From Halocatena marina (GTDB taxonomy: Archaea > Halobacteriota > Halobacteria > Halobacteriales > Haloarculaceae): a stretch of 64,000 nucleotides of DNA. A program made the position numbers and the translations under genes. Positions 7,963 to 16,786 of the stretch are shown here, in pieces. Numbering within the stretch: position 1 is the stretch's first letter; every line of letters starts with the position of its first letter. A model generated the notes under the pieces. That model was not told the DNA's origin, searched no databases, and saw nothing but the letters and a program-made list of their open reading frames with translations. The stretch is from NCBI RefSeq assembly GCF_023276375.1, contig NZ_JALLPK010000001.1, positions 620,001 to 684,000 on the forward strand, written 5' to 3'.

Positions 7963-8934
7963 ATGAAGACTGAAGTTATTGGCTCAGATCAGGATGACAG
8001 ATTTTGGTTTCGTGCGCGAATTATTGCTTGCCGCGAACCATATCGGCGGCTGTATGGGATTCCGACGTCGGTGAATCCGTGGGCTATTCGCGCACAGTCC
8101 CGTATCCGTCGATTCACTCCTGAGTGGAGTGGGTGGACCCCGAGAGACGCAGGCATCCTCATCGACTTGCTCAAACAAAGTGAAAAAACGGTCGAAGAAG
8201 ACGGCTACTACGAGCATATTCTAGAGTATGCGGTCTGTGTCGTCGCTGAAACGAGCTCACAAGCTCGTTCGCGCGCGAAGACCTGCCTCCGAAATGGTTC
8301 ATTTCTCCAGTTCGACCTCGATGCGGTTGGCGCAGACGAAGCAGCAGCGCTCGAAGCGACTCCAGTTGCGACGCGTGCAATTGCCACCCAAACAGCCATT
8401 CATCCCTTGATTGGCGGCGAGTATTCCCCACCGATTCCGGAGATCCACCTCGCCAGTTCGTCCGATGAAATCGCAGGCGTCATCCGAATGGAGCTATCTC
8501 GGGAACAACTCAAAGAGCAGATCTCACGCGTTCGAACGCACCGCCGTCGGATGTATGACTGGGGACGATTCAAGCCCGAGTTCGAGCTGAATCGGCAGTT
8601 GAACGAGCGAATGCTCGCGGTTATAGACGCTGTCGCTGAAGACGATACCGGAATACTGGTCGCCTCCGTCCCGGTTACAGAGGACGAGCCAGAAGTAGCC
8701 GTCGTCCTCGTTTTGAGTCACGAATGGGTCAAACGGATACAGGATCGAGCCACAAACCGAGACTCCAATGTCGAAACAGTCCACTGGAAATTCCCGATTG
8801 CGGAATCGTCGCTCGATCACTTCCTTGCGTACGCCAACGAAGCAATCGACACCACTTCTCCACAAATCATCGGCCCGAGTCCGTTCGTCGAACCGAACGA
8901 GATGACAGACGCAGAAATGATATCAGCGAGGTGA
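7963..8934 (+). CDS. Hypothetical protein, no family recognised
   Basis: This 323-residue soluble protein resembles nothing I can name. It has no signal peptide or membrane span. The N-terminal 60 residues are basic and aromatic (FWFRARIIACREPYRRLYGI, AIRAQSRIRRFTPEWSGWTP), the middle is alanine-rich (DEAAALEATPVATRAIATQTAI), and a region with long helices follows (LSREQLKEQISRVRTHRRRMYDWGRFKPEFELNRQLNERM). The C-terminal third alternates strand and helix (TGILVASVPVTEDEPEVAVVLVLSHEWVKRI). Codon use looks like that of its neighbours, so it is probably a real gene. It stands alone, about 100 bases before the convergent thrB gene. Function unknown. Confidence 0.72.
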   Translation: MKTEVIGSDQDDRFWFRARIIACREPYRRLYGIPTSVNPWAIRAQSRIRRFTPEWSGWTPRDAGILIDLLKQSEKTVEEDGYYEHILEYAVCVVAETSSQARSRAKTCLRNGSFLQFDLDAVGADEAAALEATPVATRAIATQTAIHPLIGGEYSPPIPEIHLASSSDEIAGVIRMELSREQLKEQISRVRTHRRRMYDWGRFKPEFELNRQLNERMLAVIDAVAEDDTGILVASVPVTEDEPEVAVVLVLSHEWVKRIQDRATNRDSNVETVHWKFPIAESSLDHFLAYANEAIDTTSPQIIGPSPFVEPNEMTDAEMISAR

Positions 8935-9034
8935 GATCAGACGTGCTAGCACCGTGACTGAGCAACTATCACCTTCGGTTATCGATCTATTGACGTTCAC
9001 ATTCTTTCTTCGGTCAACAGAATCGTTGGGACCA

Positions 9035-9910
9035 TCAGAAAATCTGTGCGCCGTCACCGATGTGCGTCTGGTAGGCGCGCGATTCAACACCAAATTCAGC
9101 GAACGAATCGAGCATAGCGTTCGCAATCGCGCGTTGTGCATGATCGTAACAGACTGCGATGATCGCTGGTCCGGCACCACTGATCGTAACACCGGTTGCT
9201 CCGGCCTGAAGCGCTGCCTTGCGGACAGTATCGTAGCCTTCAATGAGTTCTGCGCGTGCGGGAGTAACGATCGTGTCGTGCATCCCTCGGCCCACGAGTT
9301 CGGGATCATTTCGAGTCATTCCAGCGGTGATTGTCGCCGCTTTTCCGACCGTATCGACGACTTTCGAGATGGATGTTCGTTTGGGGACTACTTGCCGGGC
9401 ACTGCGGGTCGAGACGACGATATCCGGGAGGCACGTAACGAATGAGATATCAGCGTCAATTTGGGTGATTCCGTCGTCCGTCGCAATCGTAAAGCCGCCG
9501 AGAATGGCCGGGGCGACGTTATCAGCGTGAGCATCTCCCGAGACAACGGCCTCACCTTTCGCGGCGATCGGTACGAGTTCTTTGCGGGTGAGTCCACAGT
9601 CGTACAGTACGTTGAGCGCGACAGCAGCCGCTGCTGCGCTTGCAGCCGAGGAACCAAGCCCTGAAGCCGGACGGACACCTTTGTCGATCTCGATTCGTGC
9701 TGGTGCATCGAGCGCTTGAGCAACAGCACCAACGGTGTTTTTTTCCGGGTCTTCAGGGATGTATTGGCTACCAGCCCCCGTCACATCTATCGTTGTTTTG
9801 TTGGCTTTCTCGACGCGCACGACATCCGCCGGGCGATCGAGGGCAACGCCGAACACATCGAAGCCACTCCCGAGGTTCGCACTCGTCGCCGGAGCCCGGA
9901 CGGTCACCAT
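9035..9910 (-). CDS. thrB: Homoserine kinase
   Basis: ThrB phosphorylates homoserine on the way to threonine. The 291 residues form a GHMP kinase: MVTVRAPATSANLGSGFDVFGVAL is the N-terminal family motif, RPASGLGSSAASAAAAAVALN (split here by eye around residues 80-100) is the ATP-binding Pro-x3-Gly-Leu-Gly-Ser-Ser-Ala loop, and GVTISGAGPAIIAVC near residue 245 is the third GHMP motif. The N-terminal PATSANLGSGFD and the DAHADNVAPAILGG segment are specific to homoserine kinases. No other threonine gene is adjacent. A TATA box and a 7-6-7 dyad lie in the promoter. Confidence 0.95.
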   Translation of the reverse strand: MVTVRAPATSANLGSGFDVFGVALDRPADVVRVEKANKTTIDVTGAGSQYIPEDPEKNTVGAVAQALDAPARIEIDKGVRPASGLGSSAASAAAAAVALNVLYDCGLTRKELVPIAAKGEAVVSGDAHADNVAPAILGGFTIATDDGITQIDADISFVTCLPDIVVSTRSARQVVPKRTSISKVVDTVGKAATITAGMTRNDPELVGRGMHDTIVTPARAELIEGYDTVRKAALQAGATGVTISGAGPAIIAVCYDHAQRAIANAMLDSFAEFGVESRAYQTHIGDGAQIF

Positions 9911-9919
9911 GTCACCGCC

Positions 9920-9939
9920 TTATCCGAGCGTGCGGATAA
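9920..9939 (-). promoter_or_regulatory. Inverted repeat over the thrB promoter
   Basis: TTATCCG and CGGATAA are perfect complements with a six-base spacer. The upstream arm overlaps the likely TATA box (GATTTATCC on the minus strand, about 28 bases before the ATG), so a protein bound to the dyad would compete with TBP. No regulator is encoded next door. Confidence 0.45.
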
Positions 9940-10227
9940 ATCTACCCGAATACGATCCTGTTCGATGTGTTTCAAAATCGACGGCCGCATATGATGTGAT
10001 TCAGACGATACTACGGGGCTGATGAATCACGTCACATTGTTTGATAAACGTATTTGATAACCTCTGTTTTCTCGACCTTCCGTAGCCATGTTGTGGGCGC
10101 TCGTTTGTGTCTCGATTGGCGAATCAGACAGCTGTAGACATAGCTGTACGGTGAAATGAGAACTGTTATGAGTGGGCCGTCGTCGTGGATGGGAAACGAC
10201 TTACGGAGAGCTATCTGACCGTATCGT
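9940..10227. other. Divergent intergenic region between thrB and the FAD oxidoreductase
   Basis: About 290 bases without a supported gene. TTTGATAA occurs twice near 10039-10060 in an AT-rich patch. A 20-codon minus-strand frame (MATEGRENRGYQIRLSNNVT) starts near 10088 but has no support. The promoter of the gene at 10228 is not obvious. Confidence 0.45.
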
Positions 10228-11595
10228 ATGATCGGTATCGTCGGTGGCGGTATCGCCGGACTGGCGGCTGCCTACCGGCTCAAGCGAGCAGGACATGATG
10301 TACAGGTGTTCGAAGCGAGCGACGACCTCGGGGGATTAGCTGCAACGTATGAAACACAGGGTGATCGGATCGAGAAATTCTATCACCACCTTTCGAAATC
10401 AGAGCAGACTATCGTCGATCTCGCTGAGAAGATCGGAGTCGGTGAGCACGTTGAGTGGCTCATCGGAGAGAATGCTTACTACGTCGACGGGAACGTCCAT
10501 CAGATGGATACGCCGTGGCAGATTCTCGGATTCCCCCATTGGAGTGTCTACGACAAGTTCCGTTTGGGGATGCTCACGCTCGATATCGATATGCGCGGCG
10601 GCATCCCATCGTTCGACAGCTACGAGCGACTCGAAGATTTCGAGCACGTTCCTGTCAAGGAATTCGCTATCGATCACACCACACAAAACGTCTACGAGAC
10701 GTTCTTCGAACCGCTTCTCGACGCGAAGTTTGGAAGCCGAAAGGAGGACGTGAGCGCAGCATGGCTGCTCGGTCGAATCAAGTTTCGTGGTGAGCGCGAC
10801 CTTCTCCGTGGTGAGGTCCTCGGCTATATCGATGGCGGATTCGGTGTTCTGCTCGATGCACTCGTCGATGCCGTCGGCAGAGAGAATATCACTACCAACG
10901 CGCCGGTCACTGATCTCATCGGCGATGAGGAAATTGAATCTCTTGTCGTCGAAACTGATGCCGGAACGACGACCCACGACGTAGACAGCGCGATCGTCGC
11001 AACGATGCCAAACGTGCTGGAATCCCTGACTGGCTATCCCTGTGCTATTGACTTCCAAGGAGCGGTGTGCGCCGTAATCGGCATGGAAGAGTCACTCATG
11101 GACACGTACTGGCTCAACATCGCCGACGATGCACCGTTTGGGGCACTCATCGAACACACGAACTTCATACCGCGCGAGCGATACGGCGGCGAACACCTGC
11201 TCTACGTGGCAAGCTACGTGCAAAATCAACAGGAGGAGCTGTGGCAGATGAGTGATGAGGAGGTCGAGGAACACTGGCTGTCGGGGATTGAGGATCTGTT
11301 CCCACAGTTCGACCGCGACGCTGTGAACTCGGTTCGCATCGGGCGCAATCCAAGAACCGCGCCAATCTACGAACGCGGTTATCTCGATATGGTTGTCCCC
11401 TACGATCTGAGCGATGAGATCATGGATGGTGTCTACTACGCCGGTATGGCGAGCCAAGCACAGTACCCGGAACGAAGCCTGAACGGTGGATGCGTGGCTG
11501 GATACGAGTGCGCCGACCGAATCATCGAAACGCTTTCGGAAAGCGACGTGGAGGATGACTCCGACCGTCCCCGTATCGATACGGGGACGGCGTGA
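10228..11595 (+). CDS. FAD-dependent oxidoreductase, protoporphyrinogen oxidase/amine oxidase-like
   Basis: The 455-residue protein opens with the dinucleotide-binding motif MIGIVGGGIAGLAAAYRLKRAGHDVQVFEASDDLGG, ending in the acidic residue that contacts the FAD ribose and the downstream double-glycine motif. A second FAD contact is expected in GVYYAGMASQAQYPERSLNGGCVAGYECADRI near the C-terminus. The middle contains FGSRKEDVSAAWLLGRI, similar to protoporphyrinogen oxidase-like and UDP-galactopyranose mutase-like proteins. The substrate cannot be inferred. The final 25 residues are acidic. Its stop lies only three bases from the stop of the convergent DUF6149 gene. Confidence 0.85.
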   Translation: MIGIVGGGIAGLAAAYRLKRAGHDVQVFEASDDLGGLAATYETQGDRIEKFYHHLSKSEQTIVDLAEKIGVGEHVEWLIGENAYYVDGNVHQMDTPWQILGFPHWSVYDKFRLGMLTLDIDMRGGIPSFDSYERLEDFEHVPVKEFAIDHTTQNVYETFFEPLLDAKFGSRKEDVSAAWLLGRIKFRGERDLLRGEVLGYIDGGFGVLLDALVDAVGRENITTNAPVTDLIGDEEIESLVVETDAGTTTHDVDSAIVATMPNVLESLTGYPCAIDFQGAVCAVIGMEESLMDTYWLNIADDAPFGALIEHTNFIPRERYGGEHLLYVASYVQNQQEELWQMSDEEVEEHWLSGIEDLFPQFDRDAVNSVRIGRNPRTAPIYERGYLDMVVPYDLSDEIMDGVYYAGMASQAQYPERSLNGGCVAGYECADRIIETLSESDVEDDSDRPRIDTGTA

Positions 11596-11598
11596 GCC

Positions 11599-12201
11599 TC
11601 ATTCGCTCTCTGTAGAATCAGACATTCCCACTGCATCGCTGACATCGACGTCGTCGGGTTCATCTGCTCCACCCGTGGTGATTTCGCCGTCTGCGTCCTC
11701 GACGTAGACATCGTCTGCGTATCCGCTGACAGCGTTCGGCTGCGCCAGGTCGGCTTCGGAATCGTCGAGTCGATCGATAGTCGCTGGTGCATCGGGGAGG
11801 TCTTCGGGTTCGAACTCCCCAAGCGGTTCATCGATTGTGATACCGTGTCGTTCGAAGAACGACTCGTATCGATCGTAGTGCTCGTCGAGCTCGTCAGTCG
11901 GAATTTCCATCATTTCGACCCAGCCATGGTTGTAGAAGTCGAAATTCCCCTGAATGTGCGTGATTTCGCGCGCTTCAGCTTCGGAATATCCTTCTTCGAG
12001 TGCTGCCGTGTATGCATCAATTGTCCCATCGAAGAATCCATCGAGGTGCTCGCGTCGTTCTTCACGGTGGTTCTCGTCGGCTTTCCCAACGAAAATATTG
12101 GTGTGAAGCCGAACCAGACCAGTGTGAACGAGTGAATCAAGCCCGGGTGTTGTGAGCGCTTTCTTTGCAGCCCAGTGACGGACGTTCTGCTTGATCTTCA
12201 T
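11599..12201 (-). CDS. DUF6149 family protein
   Basis: 200 residues. The N-terminal 140 (MKIKQNVRHWAAKKALTTPG, LHTNIFVGKADENHREERREHL, AEAREITHIQGNFDFYNHGWVEMMEIP) match a haloarchaeal family catalogued as DUF6149, without a known role. This part is helical and rich in charged residues, with no metal motif. The last 60 residues are a strongly acidic, low-complexity tail. The start at MKIKQN is chosen because the family begins there; upstream codons of the same frame read as non-coding. It is divergent from the FAD/NAD oxidoreductase gene at 12346 (about 144 bases between), which suggests but does not prove shared control. Confidence 0.83.
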   Translation of the reverse strand: MKIKQNVRHWAAKKALTTPGLDSLVHTGLVRLHTNIFVGKADENHREERREHLDGFFDGTIDAYTAALEEGYSEAEAREITHIQGNFDFYNHGWVEMMEIPTDELDEHYDRYESFFERHGITIDEPLGEFEPEDLPDAPATIDRLDDSEADLAQPNAVSGYADDVYVEDADGEITTGGADEPDDVDVSDAVGMSDSTESE

Positions 12202-12345
12202 TGGGCGTGCTACGTGATGAACGCACATCAATATTGATCTCGCACTGCCCGGAAACTGAAACACGACGAGGGACGACGGATGACAATACATGGGAGATGA
12301 GCGAGATAGCAATCCACATTAAGCGCGGATTCATATCGTCCACTC

Positions 12346-13608
12346 ATGGGCACGTCGCACGTAATTATTGGCGACGGCATCGCGGGAAGTTCGGCCGCGG
12401 AGACGATCCGCGAGGCTGACCCCGCTGCCGACATCACCGTACTCACCGATGAGGGTGAGGCACTTTACAATAGAATTCTCATCAAGGAATTCGCAAAGGG
12501 AAAGATGCCCGAGGGTCCCATCTCGATCCACCAACCGGAGTGGTATGACGAACGTGATATCGAACTCCGGCTTAATACGATGGTAACACGGATCGACGCC
12601 ACCGCTCAGGAGATCCACACTCACGACGGTGACACCATCGGGTACGATGCACTTCTCCTTGCGACCGGAGGAACGCCAGCGCAATTACCAGTAGAGAACA
12701 GTGATGCAGAGGGGATCCATCACTTCTGGACGTTTGAGGATGCTCGTGCAATTGAAGAGCACGCATCGCGCGCCGACACTGGTGTCATCGTCGGTGCAGG
12801 ACTGCTCGGCATCGATCTCGCGGCTATTTGTGGGGCCCAGGATGTCTCCGCGCAGTATTTGATGCGTGGCAATGCGTGGTGGCGATACGCATTGAGTGAG
12901 GAGGGCGCAGAGATCATGCACGAGGCGATGCGTGAGCGTGACGTCACGCCCGTCTTCGACAGCGGTGTCGATCACTTCGAAGTCGATGACACGGGTCACG
13001 TGACTGGCGTCGTTGATCCTAACGGCGAGCACTACGAGGCTGACTTCGTTGGTATTGCAATCGGTCTCAACTTCAATACAGAGTTCCTCTACTCCAGCGA
13101 TATTGAACTCACGGACAATGGCAGCATCGTGACCGACGAACACATGCGAACGAACGTCGAGAACGTTTACGCGGCGGGCGATGTCACCTATTTCTACGAT
13201 AATATCCTCGGTGATCAGGCCCAAAACGGTGCATGGGGAAGCGCGAAAGAACAAGGTTCGATCGCCGGAACGAACATGGTTCGTGATACGGGCGGTGAAG
13301 AGGACGAAGCAACGTTCAGTTGGGTCTCATCGTACTCGATTACCCACTTCGACTTCCCGTTCCTCTCCTTTGGCCATCCGACGCTTGGCGACGAATCGGC
13401 CGAACGTACGTACTCCGACACCGAATGGCGACGTGTTTCCATCAAAGACGGAAAAGTTACTGGCGGCGTGCTCATCGGTAATCTTGCTCCACAGACCAAA
13501 CTCAAACGCCTCGCGCGAGAACAAATTGATGTGAGTAATTCGAAGGATCTACTCCTCGAAGAAACCATCGACGTCGATAAGTTCCTCAAACAAGAGGCGG
13601 AAACATAA
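12346..13608 (+). CDS. NAD(P)/FAD-dependent oxidoreductase, nitrite/rubredoxin reductase-like
   Basis: This 420-residue flavoprotein has the two-Rossmann layout of pyridine nucleotide-disulphide oxidoreductases. FAD site: SHVIIGDGIAGSSAAETIREADP (residues 4-26). Central NAD(P) site: TGVIVGAGLLGIDLAAICG (about 145-163). Second FAD contact: TNVENVYAAGDVTYFYD (about 267-283). DALLLATGG is the usual linker strand. No redox-active CxxC pair is present, so it resembles ferredoxin or rubredoxin reductases and the reductase part of NirB. The C-terminal 120 residues are a less conserved dimerisation-type domain. The electron acceptor is unknown. Monocistronic. Confidence 0.88.
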   Translation: MGTSHVIIGDGIAGSSAAETIREADPAADITVLTDEGEALYNRILIKEFAKGKMPEGPISIHQPEWYDERDIELRLNTMVTRIDATAQEIHTHDGDTIGYDALLLATGGTPAQLPVENSDAEGIHHFWTFEDARAIEEHASRADTGVIVGAGLLGIDLAAICGAQDVSAQYLMRGNAWWRYALSEEGAEIMHEAMRERDVTPVFDSGVDHFEVDDTGHVTGVVDPNGEHYEADFVGIAIGLNFNTEFLYSSDIELTDNGSIVTDEHMRTNVENVYAAGDVTYFYDNILGDQAQNGAWGSAKEQGSIAGTNMVRDTGGEEDEATFSWVSSYSITHFDFPFLSFGHPTLGDESAERTYSDTEWRRVSIKDGKVTGGVLIGNLAPQTKLKRLAREQIDVSNSKDLLLEETIDVDKFLKQEAET

Positions 13609-13821
13609 TACACTGCGAAGGAGCTTACACGCCCGATAGCGCTCGTGGTGATACTCTCCAAGCTCCAATCGACGCCCACGCTGAATTTTGACTCATCGTC
13701 GAGTGATCGGGGAGCAAACACTTCTTTGTAATATATTTCCATTCTGATCACCGACGAAATCGATCTTCTGATTCGCCGTTCGATCTGATGTACTGTCGAT
13801 CAGCAAAGATACCAAAAAGAT

Positions 13822-13841
13822 AATCTATTATGGGATAGATT
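13822..13841 (+). promoter_or_regulatory. Inverted repeat upstream of the HTH-10 gene
   Basis: AATCTAT and ATAGATT are perfect complements with a six-base spacer. The dyad ends 28 bases before the ATG at 13870 and so covers the expected TATA position; the first arm with its spacer may itself be the TATA element. Autoregulation by the downstream HTH-10 protein is the simplest guess. Confidence 0.45.
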
Positions 13842-13869
13842 CTCGATAGCGTCACGGACGACGAAACTG

Positions 13870-14520
13870 ATGAGGTACTTCGATTTCACGATAACGCCCG
13901 ACAATGGCTCCATTCATCCGATAGATCTGATCCTCGCGGAGCATCCCGATGTAACGCGTGAGGCGCTGTTGCACATCAACGCCCTTGGTGATGGAACTGG
14001 TGTTATGCTTTATCGGCTCCGCGGAGATTCCGCTGCTGTCTCTGAGGAACTCAGTGACAGTGATGTGATTAGACACGATATTCTCGACGTTCAAGGAGAC
14101 GTATTCCACCTCTATCTCCACGTTCGTCCCGGTGAGCCAGCAGGGCGATTGATGGCACTTGCTCAAAAGTACGCGCTTATTATCGACACACCACTTGCGT
14201 TCACCGACGGTGGTGGACTCCGACTGACCGTTGTCGGAACACACGATATGCTACGGCGAGCACTCGAAGATCTTCCCGACGATATCCAGATCTCTGTCGA
14301 ACAGGCGGGTCAATACTCGCCCGAACGACCGCATCTTCTCTCTATCCTCACCGACCGACAGGCCGAAGTCTTTCGGACAGCAGTCGAGAAAGGGTACTAC
14401 GAAATCCCGCGCCGAACGACCCACGAAGACATCTCTGACGAACTCGGCTGTGCTCCATCCACAATTGATGAACACCTCCGAAAGGCGGAGTCGCGTGTTC
14501 TCTCAACACTCGTAAAGTAA
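13870..14520 (+). CDS. Bacterio-opsin activator-type HTH-10 transcriptional regulator
   Basis: The 216 residues are a standard Bat/HTH-10 regulator. The C-terminal 60 (LTDRQAEVFRTAVEKGYYEIPRRTTHEDISDELGCAPSTIDEHLRKAESRVL) are the HTH-10 domain, with the invariant RQ..V...A...GYY..PR pattern. The N-terminal 150 form a sensing domain (DFTITPDNGSIHPIDLILAEHP) whose signal is unknown. Such proteins are widespread haloarchaeal activators. Its target is not evident; the acyl-CoA synthetase downstream is convergent, not co-transcribed. Confidence 0.92.
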   Translation: MRYFDFTITPDNGSIHPIDLILAEHPDVTREALLHINALGDGTGVMLYRLRGDSAAVSEELSDSDVIRHDILDVQGDVFHLYLHVRPGEPAGRLMALAQKYALIIDTPLAFTDGGGLRLTVVGTHDMLRRALEDLPDDIQISVEQAGQYSPERPHLLSILTDRQAEVFRTAVEKGYYEIPRRTTHEDISDELGCAPSTIDEHLRKAESRVLSTLVK

Positions 14521-14605
14521 TCCGCTGGCCCGGAGAGCCAGATTACGTCTTCATTTCTGTCTCTCTTCTGTGGGTGGACAACGCTTTCTCTCTGTGACTC
14601 GCCAC

Positions 14606-16612
14606 TCAATTGGGAGTTGGAGCGCGCTCTTCGTGTTCGCTGTATATCCGATCGACTTGTCCGGCATAGCGCTTGAGGATGTTGCGACGCTTTTTCTTCA
14701 TCGATGGGGTGAGGAGATCGTTTTCGGGTGTCCACTCCTCGGGGACGAGTTCGAACATCTTGATCTGTTCTTCGGGCTCGAACTGCTCGTTGACAGTATC
14801 GACGTCCTCGAGGATCCACTGGCTGACACGCTCGTTCTGACAAATTTCTCTTCTGGTTTCGGGAAGGTAGATATGATTTCTGTCCGCCCATCGCTCGACG
14901 GTTTCGAAGTTCGGGACGATGAGTGCACTGACGAACTTCTCATCGTCCCCAATGACCATCACCTGTTCGACGCGGTCGCTGGTGGAAAAGGCACTTTCGA
15001 TCGGGCCGGGTGAGATGTTCTTGCCAGTCGAAAGGACAAGAATCTGCTTGAGTCGCTCGTGAAAGACGAGATAATCGTTATCGAGCTGTTCGACAATGTC
15101 GCCGGTGTGAACCCACTCATCGGTGAATGCATCCTCTGTGGCTTCTGGTTTTTCCCAGTAGCCATCGGTCACGTTCGGTCCACGGACCAGCAACTCCCCG
15201 ATTTCGCCTGATGCGCCACGCTTCTGTTCTTCTTCGAGCAGCGAATCGTCGAAAGCGACTTCCACGCCCGGCAATGGCGGCCCGAGCGTTCCAGCCTGAA
15301 TATCTTCCAACGGGTTAACACAGACAACAGGTGCAGTTTCGGTGAGTCCGTATCCTTCGGCGATCGGGATGCCCATGCCACCGAACAGCTCGGCGAGATC
15401 TTTCGAGAGGCTCCCACCTCCACTGATGAAAATCTCGAGATTCTCTCCCAGCTGGTCTTTTACGTTGCTGTATACCAGCCGATTCGCAATCGAGTATTTC
15501 ATCTTGTGAATACTGCCGTGGTTCTCCATCTGGTTGTGCTGGCGAGCAATACCAACTGCCCAATTGAAGATTCGCTTTTTGATCGACGATTCGCTCGCCT
15601 GCTCTTGCATGCTGTCGTAGATTCGTTCGTACACCCGAGGGACGCTTGTCGCTGCATTCGGTTTCACGATCCCAATGTCGTCTGCCACTGTGTCGGGCGA
15701 TTCGGCGTACGCAACGGTCACCCCCGAGGCAAACATGAGAAAGTGACCGGCCGTACGTTCGAACACGTGTGCTAATGGCAGAAACGAAAGAAACGTCATC
15801 CCTTGCTCGACGGTTGGCAGGTCGGGGGGCTTATCCGGTCGCGGTCCGAGTCGCTTTCTGATTTGGTTGATGTTCGATCTGATCTGTTTGTGAGTGAGCT
15901 TGACACCCTTTGGCTCACCGGTTGTCCCAGAGGTGTAGACGATACTCGCAAGATCATCGACATCACGCTCGTTGAGCCAGCTTTCGAGCTTCAACGGCCA
16001 CGCTATCCCTTCGCCTCTCTTATGGATATCGCCGAGCGACATAATGTCATCTCGGTCATTATACCGGAACAGGTCGTCCATTGAGACAATAAACGAGAGA
16101 TCAAGTTCGGATTCGACAGCGAGAACGCGCTCTAAGAGCGTTTCGTTTTCGACGATGACGGCTGTCGCTCCGGGATTATCGAGCAGATACTTCACCTGCT
16201 GGGGTGAGGATTCGGCGTAGACCGTCGTTACAACAGCACCTGCGACCTGCAACGCGAGATCGACCTGTGCCCATTCCATGCGCGTTGATGCAAAGATTCC
16301 AACACGGTCTCCCGACTCGATTCCACAATCACGGAATCCCGCTGCGAGATTGTGGACGATGTGTTGCATATCGGAATATTTGAGCGGTGAGTATCGTCCC
16401 GGCGGTGAGGCGTCGATCACGCCGGCCGACACAAGCGAGCGCTCGTACACACCGCCTTTGTAGAGTTGGGCGTTGAGATCACGATTGCGGCTGGTGCTCC
16501 CCTCGAACAATCGGCCAAGCGTCGACATCCCGATGACATCGTCGTTATTATCTCCGTACTGTTGCTCTGCTTCGAGCCATCCGGATGCGAGATTTTCAGT
16601 TGTGTCAACCAT
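14606..16612 (-). CDS. Long-chain fatty acid-CoA ligase (AMP-forming)
   Basis: The enzyme activates a fatty acid with ATP to acyl-AMP and then to acyl-CoA. At 668 residues it is the size of the FAA/FadD15-type long-chain ligases. The adenylate-forming P-loop is SIVYTSGTTGEPKGVKLTHKQ (about 220-240); GYGLTETAPVVCVNP, DGYWEKPEATEDAFTDEWVHTGDIVEQL and LKQILVLSTGKNISPGPIE are motifs A5 to A8, and the catalytic lysine region lies near the C-terminus (LTPSMKKKRRNILKRY). ATG at 16612 fits homologues; ATG at 16624 is an alternative. It fits with the two acyl-CoA dehydrogenases and MaoC gene elsewhere in the window, although none is adjacent. Confidence 0.94.
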   Translation of the reverse strand: MVDTTENLASGWLEAEQQYGDNNDDVIGMSTLGRLFEGSTSRNRDLNAQLYKGGVYERSLVSAGVIDASPPGRYSPLKYSDMQHIVHNLAAGFRDCGIESGDRVGIFASTRMEWAQVDLALQVAGAVVTTVYAESSPQQVKYLLDNPGATAVIVENETLLERVLAVESELDLSFIVSMDDLFRYNDRDDIMSLGDIHKRGEGIAWPLKLESWLNERDVDDLASIVYTSGTTGEPKGVKLTHKQIRSNINQIRKRLGPRPDKPPDLPTVEQGMTFLSFLPLAHVFERTAGHFLMFASGVTVAYAESPDTVADDIGIVKPNAATSVPRVYERIYDSMQEQASESSIKKRIFNWAVGIARQHNQMENHGSIHKMKYSIANRLVYSNVKDQLGENLEIFISGGGSLSKDLAELFGGMGIPIAEGYGLTETAPVVCVNPLEDIQAGTLGPPLPGVEVAFDDSLLEEEQKRGASGEIGELLVRGPNVTDGYWEKPEATEDAFTDEWVHTGDIVEQLDNDYLVFHERLKQILVLSTGKNISPGPIESAFSTSDRVEQVMVIGDDEKFVSALIVPNFETVERWADRNHIYLPETRREICQNERVSQWILEDVDTVNEQFEPEEQIKMFELVPEEWTPENDLLTPSMKKKRRNILKRYAGQVDRIYSEHEERAPTPN

Positions 16613-16786
16613 TACCTCGATCATATGCGTCTGATGAAAAATCAATGTTGCGCGAAGCTTCTGCATCACACACTGGAAAAATCCGGAAATTCCATCATTT
16701 GTGACGGTTGTCCGAATGGTCGGGGATATACTAGCCGAGATACAGTTAGAAATATACAATTACTATATGATATTGATATTGAATTG

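Noticed and set aside
10027-10088. 20-residue minus-strand peptide (MATEGRENRGYQIRLSNNVT)
   Set aside because: Attractive start, but too short, with no TATA box or conserved context.
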